Virus record (IMG/VR): IMGVR_UViG_3300033388_004555
Coordinates: 1-37,022 of that record
Direction: 5' to 3' (one strand)
Length of the DNA stretch: 37,022 nt
Source of the DNA: a virus
Shown piece after piece: positions 15,563 through 22,035 of this stretch. The first letter of the stretch is position 1, and each line of letters opens with the position of its first letter. The notes below the pieces were generated by a model. It did no database searches and was not told the DNA's origin. It saw only the letters and a program-made list of their open reading frames with translations. A program made the translations under genes and the position numbers.

Positions 15563-15888
15563 TGCAGCTTTATCAACAGTGGAAAGATCTTGAGTCTCAT
15601 CAAAAAAAGAATGTTATCAAGCTCAAAGGTGAGGGTTTGGATTGGAAATATGTTGCTGATAATCTCAAGGTTTTCGATATGTTTTTGTATCAGGTAAATC
15701 GTGCTCATTTAGCTGGCAGAAAAAAGATGTCGGCAACTCAAATTGTCAATTTCTTACGTTGGGATACATACGCAAGCGATAACGGTTCAACATTCAAAGT
15801 TAATGATCATCTATCTCCATTATTCGCCAGGCTAACAATGCGAATATTTAAGGATATGGAGGGCGTGTTTGAGATTCGTGGCGGCTAG
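15562..15888 (+). CDS. Conserved-type phage early protein (108 aa), unknown
   Basis: A 108-aa basic protein. The C-terminal half (MSATQIVNFLRWDTYASDN, then FKVNDHLSPLFARLTMRIF) fits a pattern frequent in phage early regions: an Ile/Arg-Trp helix, an N-D/N-N loop, then an R-L-x-M helix and a final FExR. Those proteins are uncharacterised; a small winged-helix or Holliday-associated role has sometimes been guessed. The N-terminal 50 residues are Lys-rich helices. Overlaps the preceding stop by one base. Confidence 0.6.
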   Translation: MQLYQQWKDLESHQKKNVIKLKGEGLDWKYVADNLKVFDMFLYQVNRAHLAGRKKMSATQIVNFLRWDTYASDNGSTFKVNDHLSPLFARLTMRIFKDMEGVFEIRGG

Positions 15889-16110
15889 ATGAAAACAGTT
15901 TATATGGTTTATGCAATTCTGGTTTTAAAGTTTTCAGTGATCAGGGTTGATGAAGATTTGGATGGTAGGTGTGTTCAATGGATTGCTCATGATGATCCTC
16001 AGGATGGTGCTGCTGGAACTAATTTAGGCTGTATTTGGAGTAACTATCATAAGACTCCGCAAAATGCAGTTTGGGCGTTAAGAGAATTGAGAAAAGAGAG
16101 AGGTAAGTAA
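15889..16110 (+). CDS. Small early protein before ssb, unknown
   Basis: A 73-aa protein whose ATG directly follows the previous stop and whose stop overlaps the ssb ATG by one base. N-terminal strands ([17 protein letters not shown]) are followed by [17 protein letters not shown] and a helix [12 protein letters not shown]. The first 18 residues are hydrophobic but read better as beta strand than as a membrane span. No family recognised. Confidence 0.5.
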   Translation: MKTVYMVYAILVLKFSVIRVDEDLDGRCVQWIAHDDPQDGAAGTNLGCIWSNYHKTPQNAVWALRELRKERGK

Positions 16111-16550
16111 TGGCTCAGCGTGGTGTAAACAAAGTGATTTTGGTTGGTAATTTAGGTCAAGATCCAGATTCAAAAACAACTCAATCAGGAACAACAATTA
16201 CAAATGTGAGTGTGGCTACTTCTGAGGTTTGGAATGATAAGCAGTCAGGGCAAAAGCAAGAGCTTACTGAGTGGCATAAGGTTGTTTTCTTTGGTCGCTT
16301 GGCTGAGATAGCTGCTCAGTATTTGAAGCAGGGTGCAAAGATTTATGTTGAGGGTCGTTTGCAAACAAAGAAATGGCAGGATAATAACGGTCAGGATCGC
16401 TACACAACTCGAGTAATTGGTGAGCAGATGCAAATGCTTAATGGTTTTGATAATCCTGGTGGCGGCAATCAGCAGAAAGCTCCAGCACCTCCACCATCAA
16501 GTGAGCAGCCTGGTTATGACAATGCTTTCGATGATGATATTCCTTTCTAA
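16110..16550 (+). CDS. ssb: Single-stranded DNA-binding protein
   Basis: A 146-aa SSB of the bacterial type. The OB fold spans residues 1-108: [71 protein letters not shown] and [12 protein letters not shown] are all standard. A Gly/Gln/Pro linker leads to the acidic tip DDDIPF, the host-protein docking tail found in cellular SSBs. It coats single strands in replication and recombination and would cooperate with Erf, the exonuclease and NinG. It is somewhat shorter than E. coli SSB (178 aa) because of a short linker. Coupled to both neighbours by one-base overlaps. Confidence 0.95.
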   Translation: MAQRGVNKVILVGNLGQDPDSKTTQSGTTITNVSVATSEVWNDKQSGQKQELTEWHKVVFFGRLAEIAAQYLKQGAKIYVEGRLQTKKWQDNNGQDRYTTRVIGEQMQMLNGFDNPGGGNQQKAPAPPPSSEQPGYDNAFDDDIPF

Positions 16551-16741
16551 TGAAAGAGGTTGATTGCATTGAGGATGAATTGGAAGTCGGTGATATTTTT
16601 TGTATTAAAGGTTTTCGAGTGAACTTCAAAGGTGAGCATGATTTAAATTGTAAACCTGGAAGAGAGAGTGAGTTTATTGTTTATCTTGATATCGATGGAC
16701 TCAAAAAATTTAAACTAAAACCCAAAGGAAAACCAAAATGA
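16550..16741 (+). CDS. Small early protein after ssb, unknown
   Basis: A 63-aa protein starting in a TAATG overlap with ssb and ending in an ATGA overlap with the RyR-Acb2 gene. It has an acidic N-terminus ([18 protein letters not shown]) with a short beta hairpin and a strongly basic end (KKFKLKPKGKPK). No domain recognised. Tight coupling on both sides supports translation. Confidence 0.55.
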   Translation: MKEVDCIEDELEVGDIFCIKGFRVNFKGEHDLNCKPGRESEFIVYLDIDGLKKFKLKPKGKPK

Positions 16742-17367
16742 AAATAGAAGATATTGCTCGCGTGGCTCATGAGATGAATCGTGCCTATTGTCAGTCAATA
16801 GGTGATGATTCTCAGCCTGAATGGAATGATGCTCCAGAGTGGCAAAAAGAGTCTGCTATAAAAGGCGTTGAGTTTCACATGGATAATCCGAGAGCGTCTG
16901 CTGCTGCCTCTCATGAAAGCTGGTTGGCTGAAAAAGAAGCTGATGGCTGGAAGTATGGTGAGGTTAAAGATCCTGAAAAGAAAGAGCATCCATGCTTTGT
17001 GCCGTTTGATCAGTTGTCGGTTGAGCAGCAAGCAAAAGATTTTATTTTTCGTCAAACAGTACACTCCCTTTGCGGCTTTGATGTGAAGCTTAATCAGCAT
17101 AATAAAATCAAAGGCTATCGCCAACTAAGTGATGCTGAGATTGCTTTGGTTAATATGTATAAGGATCTGGAAAAGCAACTCATGACGCTACTACAGAGGG
17201 CAATGATGGAGGAGATTGAAAGGCATGCAAAAGTTCGTGATAGCGATCTCTATACGCCGGATTTCGAGGCTGAGCATCAGGAATCAATGCGCTGGATCAA
17301 TATTGCTCGCACCGATCTTCAGAAAGGCGTTATGGCAGCTATTCGCGCTGTCACTAAGCCAAAGTAA
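16738..17367 (+). CDS. RyR domain fused to Acb2/Tad1 hairpin domain
   Basis: A 209-aa two-domain protein. Residues 1-110 match the RyR domain found in phages: IEDIARVAHEMNRAYCQSIG, PEWNDAPEWQKESAIKGV, HESWLAEKEADGWKYGEVKD, EHPCFVPFDQLSVEQQAKD. Residues 123-208 match the Acb2/Tad1 helical hairpin: IKGYRQLSDAEIALVN (124-139), a long helix, then RWINIARTDLQKGVMAAIRA (185-204). Acb2 proteins form compact hexamers that soak up cyclic di- and trinucleotides and so block CBASS; Tad1 sequesters gcADPR and blocks Thoeris. The insertion near residues 155-180 is larger than in stand-alone Acb2. A sponge function is inferred from family; the RyR half may bind another nucleotide signal. It is an early gene after ssb and is followed by a weak terminator. 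Confidence 0.8.
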   Translation: MKIEDIARVAHEMNRAYCQSIGDDSQPEWNDAPEWQKESAIKGVEFHMDNPRASAAASHESWLAEKEADGWKYGEVKDPEKKEHPCFVPFDQLSVEQQAKDFIFRQTVHSLCGFDVKLNQHNKIKGYRQLSDAEIALVNMYKDLEKQLMTLLQRAMMEEIERHAKVRDSDLYTPDFEAEHQESMRWINIARTDLQKGVMAAIRAVTKPK

Positions 17368-17395
17368 CTCTAATCCCCTAGAGTGTTCGGTTTTT
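17367..17395 (+). terminator. Weak terminator-like hairpin
   Basis: ACTCTA (17367-17372) and TAGAGT (17379-17384) form a 6-bp stem with an ATCCCC loop, and a T5 run starts at 17391. The T run is six bases away from the stem, so termination would be weak. It sits just before a new promoter. Confidence 0.35.
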
Positions 17396-17424
17396 GTGGT
17401 TTCCGATTGACAAAAAACCACAAA
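17393..17424. repeat. 10-bp perfect inverted repeat around a -35 box
   Basis: TTTGTGGTTT (17393-17402) and AAACCACAAA (17415-17424) are perfect complements with a 12-bp centre that holds the TTGAC part of the promoter -35. It could be a second operator or a hairpin in read-through RNA. It resembles none of the palindromes elsewhere in the window. Confidence 0.6.
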
Positions 17425-17455
17425 TAATAACTATAATCCTTGATAAATAATTTAC
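17407..17455 (+). promoter_or_regulatory. Rightward promoter with consensus boxes and downstream operator
   Basis: TTGACA (17407-17412) and TATAAT (17432-17437), both perfect, with a long 19-bp spacer. Four bases after the -10 begins TGATAAATAATTTAC (17441-17455), the same 15-mer as at 14741-14755; its palindromic core would cover the start of transcription. It would drive the genes from 17501. Confidence 0.6.
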
Positions 17456-17500
17456 GCTTTGATAGGGTGTAAATGTAATTGATATGTTGGAGGAATTGAT

Positions 17501-17626
17501 ATGATTTTTATATGTGTAGATTCTTTTGCTGATTTAAGAAAGTGGTCTGGAGCGCAGATTGTTTATTTGTCAGCATCGATTAAAAATAACAAAACCACTA
17601 TCTCAGGCTGGATCTTCGAGGTTTGA
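17501..17626 (+). CDS. Small protein (41 aa), first gene of the second early unit
   Basis: A 41-aa frame with a strong GGAGGAATTGAT ribosome site. The protein (MIFICVDSFADLRKWSG and then IVYLSASIKNNK) looks like one beta-alpha-beta unit ending GWIFEV. It is the first cistron behind the operator-promoter at 17407-17455 and is followed one base later by the next ATG. Family unknown; the call depends on the ribosome site and position. Confidence 0.5.
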   Translation: MIFICVDSFADLRKWSGAQIVYLSASIKNNKTTISGWIFEV

Positions 17627-17627
17627 G

Positions 17628-18026
17628 ATGGTTTACGAATCGTTTTTTGGAAGTCCGAGCAAGAAGTTTATTGATGAAGAAGAAAGGAAGCGTCAGAGAA
17701 CATTGCCGCAAAATCGAGCAATCAGATTATATTGGAAGCTTTTGGCAGTCGCTCTCAATGAAGCCGGCTTCACGGTTGAAAAAGTCATGCGGCATGATTT
17801 TGAGATTCCCTGGACTCAAGAGCTTGTTGGTGAGATCTTGTGGCGAGAACTCCAAAGAGCTATGTTCTTTATCGAGTCAACAGCAGATCTATCAACTACG
17901 CAAGTTTCTGATATTTACCATGTTCTTGATCATCAGGTTTCAATGTCAACTGGCGGTGTTTCAGTTGACTTTCCTTGCCTTGAAAGCTTAATGAAAAAAT
18001 ACTTAGGTGAAGATTATGAAAGGTAA
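17628..18026 (+). CDS. Conserved phage recombination-region protein (QNR/IPWT family)
   Basis: A 132-aa protein. The start at 17628 follows GAGG and is preferred over a frame extension to 17559. Residues 23-100 hold the blocks RTLPQNRAIRLYWKLLA, EIPWTQELVGEILWRELQRA and ESTADLSTTQVSDIYHVL, a pattern widely seen in phage early regions (R-T-x-x-Q-N-R, I-P-W-T, L-W-R, E-S-T). These proteins are usually uncharacterised; the QNR opening recalls NinB but the rest differs, so I do not name it NinB. It lies upstream of NinG and may act in recombination, by context only. Confidence 0.65.
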   Translation: MVYESFFGSPSKKFIDEEERKRQRTLPQNRAIRLYWKLLAVALNEAGFTVEKVMRHDFEIPWTQELVGEILWRELQRAMFFIESTADLSTTQVSDIYHVLDHQVSMSTGGVSVDFPCLESLMKKYLGEDYER

Positions 18027-18387
18027 TCGATACACCGAAACAAAAATGCAGAAAATTATCAGGGTTGGTTTTTCTGCTATTGATCAAAAGATTGATAATG
18101 CTTGCGTTAAGCCTGATAGGTTGGCTGAGGATTTGGATTTCAGAGTTGCAAGGTATGAAGAAACAATAGAAGTAAATCATAATAGAAATCTACGCGAGAT
18201 GGGTTATAAAGCTCCGGTTTTTGATAGTCCGTTTGGTAGATATTGGAGTCTGCTAAGCAGTAGGGGAAATATAAGTATTGATCATTTGCTAGATTCTAAT
18301 AGGCTGATGAGGTCTGGAAAAGCTGCTGAAGTAAAAATCAGGGCTGCTCAAGAAATGATGAATAATCTATACAAAATTAACATCTAA
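18016..18387 (+). CDS. Early protein, unknown (123 aa)
   Basis: A 123-aa, charged, helix-rich protein. The ATG at 18016 follows AGGTG with 7-bp spacing and overlaps the end of the previous gene by 11 bp. Contains VGFSAIDQKIDNACVKPDR and a C-terminal helix (AAEVKIRAAQEMMNNLYK). No known domain or motif. It ends 28 bp before the next gene, which has its own GGAGG ribosome site. Confidence 0.55.
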   Translation: MKGNRYTETKMQKIIRVGFSAIDQKIDNACVKPDRLAEDLDFRVARYEETIEVNHNRNLREMGYKAPVFDSPFGRYWSLLSSRGNISIDHLLDSNRLMRSGKAAEVKIRAAQEMMNNLYKINI

Positions 18388-18415
18388 ACCCATAACCAAA
18401 AACCCTGGAGGATTT

Positions 18416-18796
18416 ATGTCTGAAGATAATGGTTATAAACAAGCTGAAGATGGTTTCATTGCCGAGCTTCAGCGATTGAAAGGTGGTCGCCTTGAGGAAG
18501 AGTTGGATGATGCTTTGCGTGAAGGTATCGCAGCAGCTATTCAGCATGGTGGTACATCAAAAATTACCTTAGTGCTTGAGGTAAAAAAAGATCCTGAGTA
18601 TGAGGGTATGGTTGGTAGTAAGGGTACTTTCACTAAGAAATTCCCTGAGTTGCCAGTTCGTTTGGAAACTCGATTCACTACTAAAGATAATGGTTTGTCT
18701 GCTGATATGCCTGAGCAGGAAGAGCTTGATTTGGGTGGTATGAAAAAAACTACTGCTCCAGTTAGTCAGTTAAAGCGAGTTGATAATAATGAGTGA
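18416..18796 (+). CDS. Partner protein of the DUF2303 gene
   Basis: A 126-aa acidic protein. The block GRLEEELDDALREGIAAAIQ followed by HGGTSKITLVLEVKKDPE fits a small phage family that regularly sits upstream of DUF2303 proteins (pattern: L-x-x-A-L-x-E-x-V/I-A-A-I, then G-x-x-K-I-T-L). The C-terminus is acidic and Leu-rich (EQEELDLGG). Strong ribosome site CTGGAGGA. It overlaps the DUF2303 gene by 8 bp. Role unknown; recombination or DNA-binding help is a guess from neighbours. Confidence 0.6.
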   Translation: MSEDNGYKQAEDGFIAELQRLKGGRLEEELDDALREGIAAAIQHGGTSKITLVLEVKKDPEYEGMVGSKGTFTKKFPELPVRLETRFTTKDNGLSADMPEQEELDLGGMKKTTAPVSQLKRVDNNE

Positions 18797-19589
18797 AGCT
18801 AAAGATATTGCAGCCTTATCGAAAGAGGTGAAGATCGAAGAGCAATGCGGTATGCCGATTGCGTTTATCCCGCCAGACCATAAAATCAAAGAGCTTGGTC
18901 ATTTACTTGAAAAGCCGTTGCATGTTATTGGAAATCCAGAGTTTTTGGATGCTGAGTCGTTTGGCGAGTATTACAAAGAGATGGCGGAAGATGATGATAA
19001 GGGTGTAAATCGTACTCGAATATTTGTTGATGATCGTGTTTTTAACTTTGAAGCCGTTTTCGATTCAAATGCCAAAGATGATCCTGGTCATGGTCGTAAT
19101 CGTGCATCATTGAGATTTTTTAGATCTCATGAGTGGGAAGGTTTTAAAGGTGCTTCTGGTTCAGCTATGAATCGACAGCGTTTTGCGCGATTCCTGGAGC
19201 AAAACATTGATTACATTGTTGGTGATTTCTCTGGAATTAAGTTGCTTGATATGTGTCGCAAGCTAAAGATCCGAGTGAAGGGCGATATCGATGTAACTGA
19301 AGATATGGCTGCTGGTGAGCGAGGATTGACTATAAGTGGTAATCAGGCTGTTTCCGGTGGTGATCAAAGCATTCCTTTTCCTGAGGTGCTGAAGGTAAAT
19401 TTGCGTATCTTCAAGCATTGCCATAATTATGAGCTTGAAGCTCGTTTGAATTGGAATCTTGATCACGGTGAGATACAATTTACTTTCGATATCGTTGATC
19501 CTGAAGGTGTTGAAGAAAAAGCCTTTAATGAGGTGATTAAGGATGTTGAGAGTGCTGCTGGTAAGAAGCCGATTAGAGGTAAATACTAG
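18789..19589 (+). CDS. DUF2303 family protein
   Basis: A 266-aa protein. The layout matches DUF2303 (YfdQ-like): IAFIPPDHKIKELGHLLEKP, ESFGEYYKEMAEDDDKG, TRIFVDDRVFNFEAVFDS, GRNRASLRFFRSHEWEGF and RFARFLEQNIDYIVGDFSG. Family members lie in recombination or early regions of temperate and lytic phages, with unknown biochemistry. The ATG at 18789 is chosen over TTG 18780 because it makes an ATGA-type coupling with the previous stop. A hairpin follows the gene. No sign of truncation. Confidence 0.75.
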   Translation: MSEAKDIAALSKEVKIEEQCGMPIAFIPPDHKIKELGHLLEKPLHVIGNPEFLDAESFGEYYKEMAEDDDKGVNRTRIFVDDRVFNFEAVFDSNAKDDPGHGRNRASLRFFRSHEWEGFKGASGSAMNRQRFARFLEQNIDYIVGDFSGIKLLDMCRKLKIRVKGDIDVTEDMAAGERGLTISGNQAVSGGDQSIPFPEVLKVNLRIFKHCHNYELEARLNWNLDHGEIQFTFDIVDPEGVEEKAFNEVIKDVESAAGKKPIRGKY

Positions 19590-19613
19590 CATCTAACTAA
19601 TTTAATATGTTGC

Positions 19614-19641
19614 ATAAGCCCTGTAGAAATGCAGGGCTTAT
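19614..19641 (+). terminator. Perfect 10-bp hairpin after the DUF2303 gene
   Basis: ATAAGCCCTG (19614-19623) and CAGGGCTTAT (19632-19641), perfect stem, 8-base loop. The following sequence TTAAGAAG lacks a real T run, but the stem's own 3' end supplies TTAT then TT, so it may act as a partial terminator, or as a processing site ahead of ninG. Confidence 0.5.
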
Positions 19642-19656
19642 TTAAGAAGAATTGAT

Positions 19657-20337
19657 ATGTGCGCTATACCTAAACCAAAAGATATAAATCCATCTGTTTC
19701 AAAAGTAAAAACCAAGCAGAGAGTCTGCAAGGTTTATCATGATGGTATTCGATGTAATACCAAATTCACTCCGCGTTTTCCAAATCAAAAATGGTGTTCT
19801 GATAAATGCCAGAAAGTTGTTAATGATGAAAGCCTAGTGAAGATAAAGGCAAAGCGAGAGCGTGATTTTCAGAAGAAATTAAGCCAGCCAAAGCCAGAGA
19901 AAAAGAAAGTTAAAAAGCAAAACTCCTTAGGCTTGAGGTCTTTAGGGTGGTTTCATGATAAAGCTGAAAAAGCTGCTCATGCCTATGTTAGATATCGTGA
20001 TCGAAAAAAAACCTGCATCAGTTGCGATAAGCCGTTGATTGGTGAGATTGAATACCATGCAGGGCATTATCTAAAATCCGGATCTCATAAGTGGATTGCT
20101 TATGATGAAAGAAATATCAATGGTCAGTGTATCGAATGTAATTGCAATAAAGATGGTAATGAAGCTGCTCAGAGAATCAAAATGATTGAGCGTTATGGTG
20201 TTGATGTTGTTATTGAGCTGGAGACTTCATCAAATAGAAATCTAGCTGAGAAGAGTTATAACAGGGATGATTTGTTGTCGATTGAATTGCATTACAAAAA
20301 GAAACTCAAAAAATTAAAAGCTCAGGAAGGTGAATAA
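19657..20337 (+). CDS. ninG: NinG/Rap recombination nuclease
   Basis: A 226-aa protein of the lambda NinG (Rap) family, a structure-specific nuclease that cuts Holliday junctions and D-loops. N-terminal Cys pairs (RVCKVYHDGIRC, WCSDKC) form a first zinc site. The second, HNH-like site is CISCDKPLIGEIEYHAGHYL then GSHKWIAYDERNINGQCIEC, with the family's AGHY and NINGQC motifs. A Lys-rich linker joins the two. It starts after AAGAAG with the recurring AATTGATATG context and ends in a TAATG overlap with the methyltransferase-like gene. With Erf, exonuclease and SSB it forms a recombination set. Confidence 0.9.
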   Translation: MCAIPKPKDINPSVSKVKTKQRVCKVYHDGIRCNTKFTPRFPNQKWCSDKCQKVVNDESLVKIKAKRERDFQKKLSQPKPEKKKVKKQNSLGLRSLGWFHDKAEKAAHAYVRYRDRKKTCISCDKPLIGEIEYHAGHYLKSGSHKWIAYDERNINGQCIECNCNKDGNEAAQRIKMIERYGVDVVIELETSSNRNLAEKSYNRDDLLSIELHYKKKLKKLKAQEGE

Positions 20338-20984
20338 TGAAAGTTTTAGTTGCTTGCGAATACTCAGGGCGCGTGAGAGATGCGTTTATTGAAAAAGGTC
20401 ACGATGCTATCAGTTGCGATATATTGCCAACTGATGTTCCTGGTAATCACTATAAGGGTGATATCAGAGATATCTTGTTTGATGGTTGGGATCTAATGAT
20501 TTGCCATCCACCATGCACCTATCTCACTGGAGCTGCTGAGTGGGCTTACGATGATAAGCCGATGATCAATGGGGTTCCGAGAAAGATGAAGCCAGGAACT
20601 TTGATTGGTGCTGATAGGCGAGCAGCAAGATTAGAGGCAATAGAGTTTGTTGATCTGCTTTGGAATGCACCAATTAAAAAAATATGCCTCGAGAATCCAG
20701 TTGGTGTTATTAATCGATTGAGGCCGGAAATGCCAAAGCCCCAATATGTCCAGCAGTATTGGTTTGGTGAAGATGCCAGCAAGAAAACAGGGTTATGGTT
20801 GAAAGGGTTGCCGCCTCTGTTTCCAACAAATGAGATAGCTCCACGGATCGTAAATGGCAAAAAGCGTTGGGGTAATCAGACTGATTCAGGTCAAAATAAA
20901 CTTCCACCATCTGAAGATAGATGGAAGATCAGAAGTGAAACTCCAATCGGGTTGGCTAAGGCAATGGCTGAGCAATGGGGTTAG
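20337..20984 (+). CDS. DNA cytosine methyltransferase-like protein
   Basis: A 215-aa protein with Rossmann-type start MKVLVACEYSGRVRDAFIEK, then SCDILPTDVPGNHYKGDIRD, then DLMICHPPCTYLTGAAEW. HPPC resembles catalytic motif IV of cytosine-5 methyltransferases and LENPVGVI (near residue 120) resembles motif VI (ENV). The target-recognition region seems short: the family members in phages are about 200-230 aa, smaller than usual 5mC enzymes. It may modify phage DNA against restriction, or be an inactive relative; target site cannot be read. The C-terminal part carries KKTGLWLKGLPPLFPT and TPIGLAKAMAEQWG, conserved among such phage proteins. Confidence 0.65.
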   Translation: MKVLVACEYSGRVRDAFIEKGHDAISCDILPTDVPGNHYKGDIRDILFDGWDLMICHPPCTYLTGAAEWAYDDKPMINGVPRKMKPGTLIGADRRAARLEAIEFVDLLWNAPIKKICLENPVGVINRLRPEMPKPQYVQQYWFGEDASKKTGLWLKGLPPLFPTNEIAPRIVNGKKRWGNQTDSGQNKLPPSEDRWKIRSETPIGLAKAMAEQWG

Positions 20985-20987
20985 TTA

Positions 20988-21353
20988 ATGCTTGAGTCAT
21001 TACCAGAAATTATTTACTATGTATTTTTCATTGTTTTGCTACTGATCGGCAAAATGCTTTGGTTATTCACTGGAGGGCTTAACATGGGTCTGAAATTATT
21101 ACTGGCAAATATTATTACTTCGACTATCAAATCGAAGCTTGAGAATCCTAAAAAAACAGGAAAGAAATCAACTGCGGCGGCTGTTGTTGTTGGTGCGCCT
21201 GTTGCTTTGGGTATGGCTGCTGCTGCAACAACTGAGGCCGGCATGACTGGCGATCCGGTTTATGATTGGCTGATGGTGGGTGCTGGCATGGTTGTTACTT
21301 ATGGTTTATCTCAGTTTCGTGATTGGTCTAAAGAAAAATATAAGCTGGATTAA
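20988..21353 (+). CDS. Holin candidate with two possible starts
   Basis: A 121-aa membrane protein from the ATG at 20988. Residues 8-30 (IIYYVFFIVLLLIGKMLWLF) are a membrane segment; an Ala/Gly/Val-rich segment (residues 65-80, AVVVGAPVALGMAAAA) and a third (WLMVGAGMVVTYGL) follow, with charged ends. A second in-frame ATG at 21084 has a much better ribosome site (GGAGGGCTTAAC) and would give an 89-aa form lacking the first segment. Dual starts are used by holin/antiholin pairs such as lambda S, although there the two products differ by only two residues. The gene leads a lysis cassette with DUF5675 two genes later. The long form has only GGGG as a weak ribosome site. Confidence 0.6.
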   Translation: MLESLPEIIYYVFFIVLLLIGKMLWLFTGGLNMGLKLLLANIITSTIKSKLENPKKTGKKSTAAAVVVGAPVALGMAAAATTEAGMTGDPVYDWLMVGAGMVVTYGLSQFRDWSKEKYKLD

Positions 21354-21355
21354 TT

Positions 21356-21529
21356 ATGTCAGGTGTTGAAATTCCGAGTTGTAAGCTTTGTGGTGGTCAG
21401 GGTAAAACTGATGCCTCATGTGGTGAGGTGGCGGTTAAGTGCGTCAAGTGCGGTGCTGGTACAGGACACAAGGTTAATATTGGTGTTGCTGTGAAAGAGT
21501 GGCGCATTTTGATGGGTGATGAAAAATGA
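21356..21529 (+). CDS. Lar-like zinc-ribbon protein (57 aa)
   Basis: A 57-aa protein missed by ordinary size cut-offs. It has CKLCGGQGK and CVKCGAGTG, two Cys pairs separated by about 20 residues, then VAVKEWR. This is the layout of the Lar restriction-alleviation family (C-P-F-C-G, then C-x-x-C-G-A, then A-I-x-x-W-N-x-R). Lar of Rac relieves type I restriction by acting on modification; the same small ribbon is common in phages and is often untested. Start has weak ribosome site; it is coupled by ATGA to the DUF5675 gene. Confidence 0.6.
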   Translation: MSGVEIPSCKLCGGQGKTDASCGEVAVKCVKCGAGTGHKVNIGVAVKEWRILMGDEK

Positions 21530-21978
21530 TCATTGAGCTTAATAGAGCGTTTTCTGGCAATGATTCAACCATTGGTGTGCTTTCAGTCAATGGTGAGCCG
21601 TTTTGCTTCACTGTTGAGGATGAGGGTCGTGAGAGTAAGGTTACTGGCGAGACTCGCATTCCAGCGGGTTCTTACCCAATAACTCTCAGGAATGAGGGTG
21701 GAATGACAAAACGCTATGCTGAGAAGTTTCCTGATATGCACCAAGGCATGATCTGGTTGCGTGATGTGCCAGGCTTCACTTGGGTTTATATCCATATCGG
21801 TAACACTGATGATCACTCTGAGGGTTGTATCCTAGTGAATTACAATGCTTATCTTGAGGGTGAGCGTGGTGGTCGAGGTGGAAACTCAACAAAGTGCTAT
21901 GCTGATTTATATGCGATGATTGTTAAAGAAATGAATATGGGTAATCCCGTACAAATCATCGTGAAAGATCATCTGTAG
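21526..21978 (+). CDS. DUF5675 protein, probable peptidoglycan-active lysis enzyme
   Basis: A 150-aa protein with the full DUF5675 layout: IGVLSVNGEPFCFTVEDEGR, GETRIPAGSYPITLR, HQGMIWLRDVPGFTWVYIHI, then GNTDDHSEGCILV. The HIGN...SEGC segment (H90, C101) is very like the catalytic H...S-x-G-C of L,D-transpeptidases (YkuD fold), so it may cut or rearrange cell-wall peptides. It has no signal peptide, so it would need the holin to reach the wall. Position right behind a holin candidate supports a lysis role; no classical lysozyme, amidase or peptidase is seen elsewhere in the window. Confidence 0.7.
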   Translation: MIIELNRAFSGNDSTIGVLSVNGEPFCFTVEDEGRESKVTGETRIPAGSYPITLRNEGGMTKRYAEKFPDMHQGMIWLRDVPGFTWVYIHIGNTDDHSEGCILVNYNAYLEGERGGRGGNSTKCYADLYAMIVKEMNMGNPVQIIVKDHL

Positions 21979-22035
21979 TGAAATTTTTACTGTATATATC
22001 AATGATCGTTGTTGCTACTGAGGTATGATAAGGGC

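Noticed and set aside
17628-18026. Naming this gene ninB
   Set aside because: It shares the Q-N-R opening with NinB but the IPWT, LWR and EST blocks belong to a different, uncharacterised phage family.
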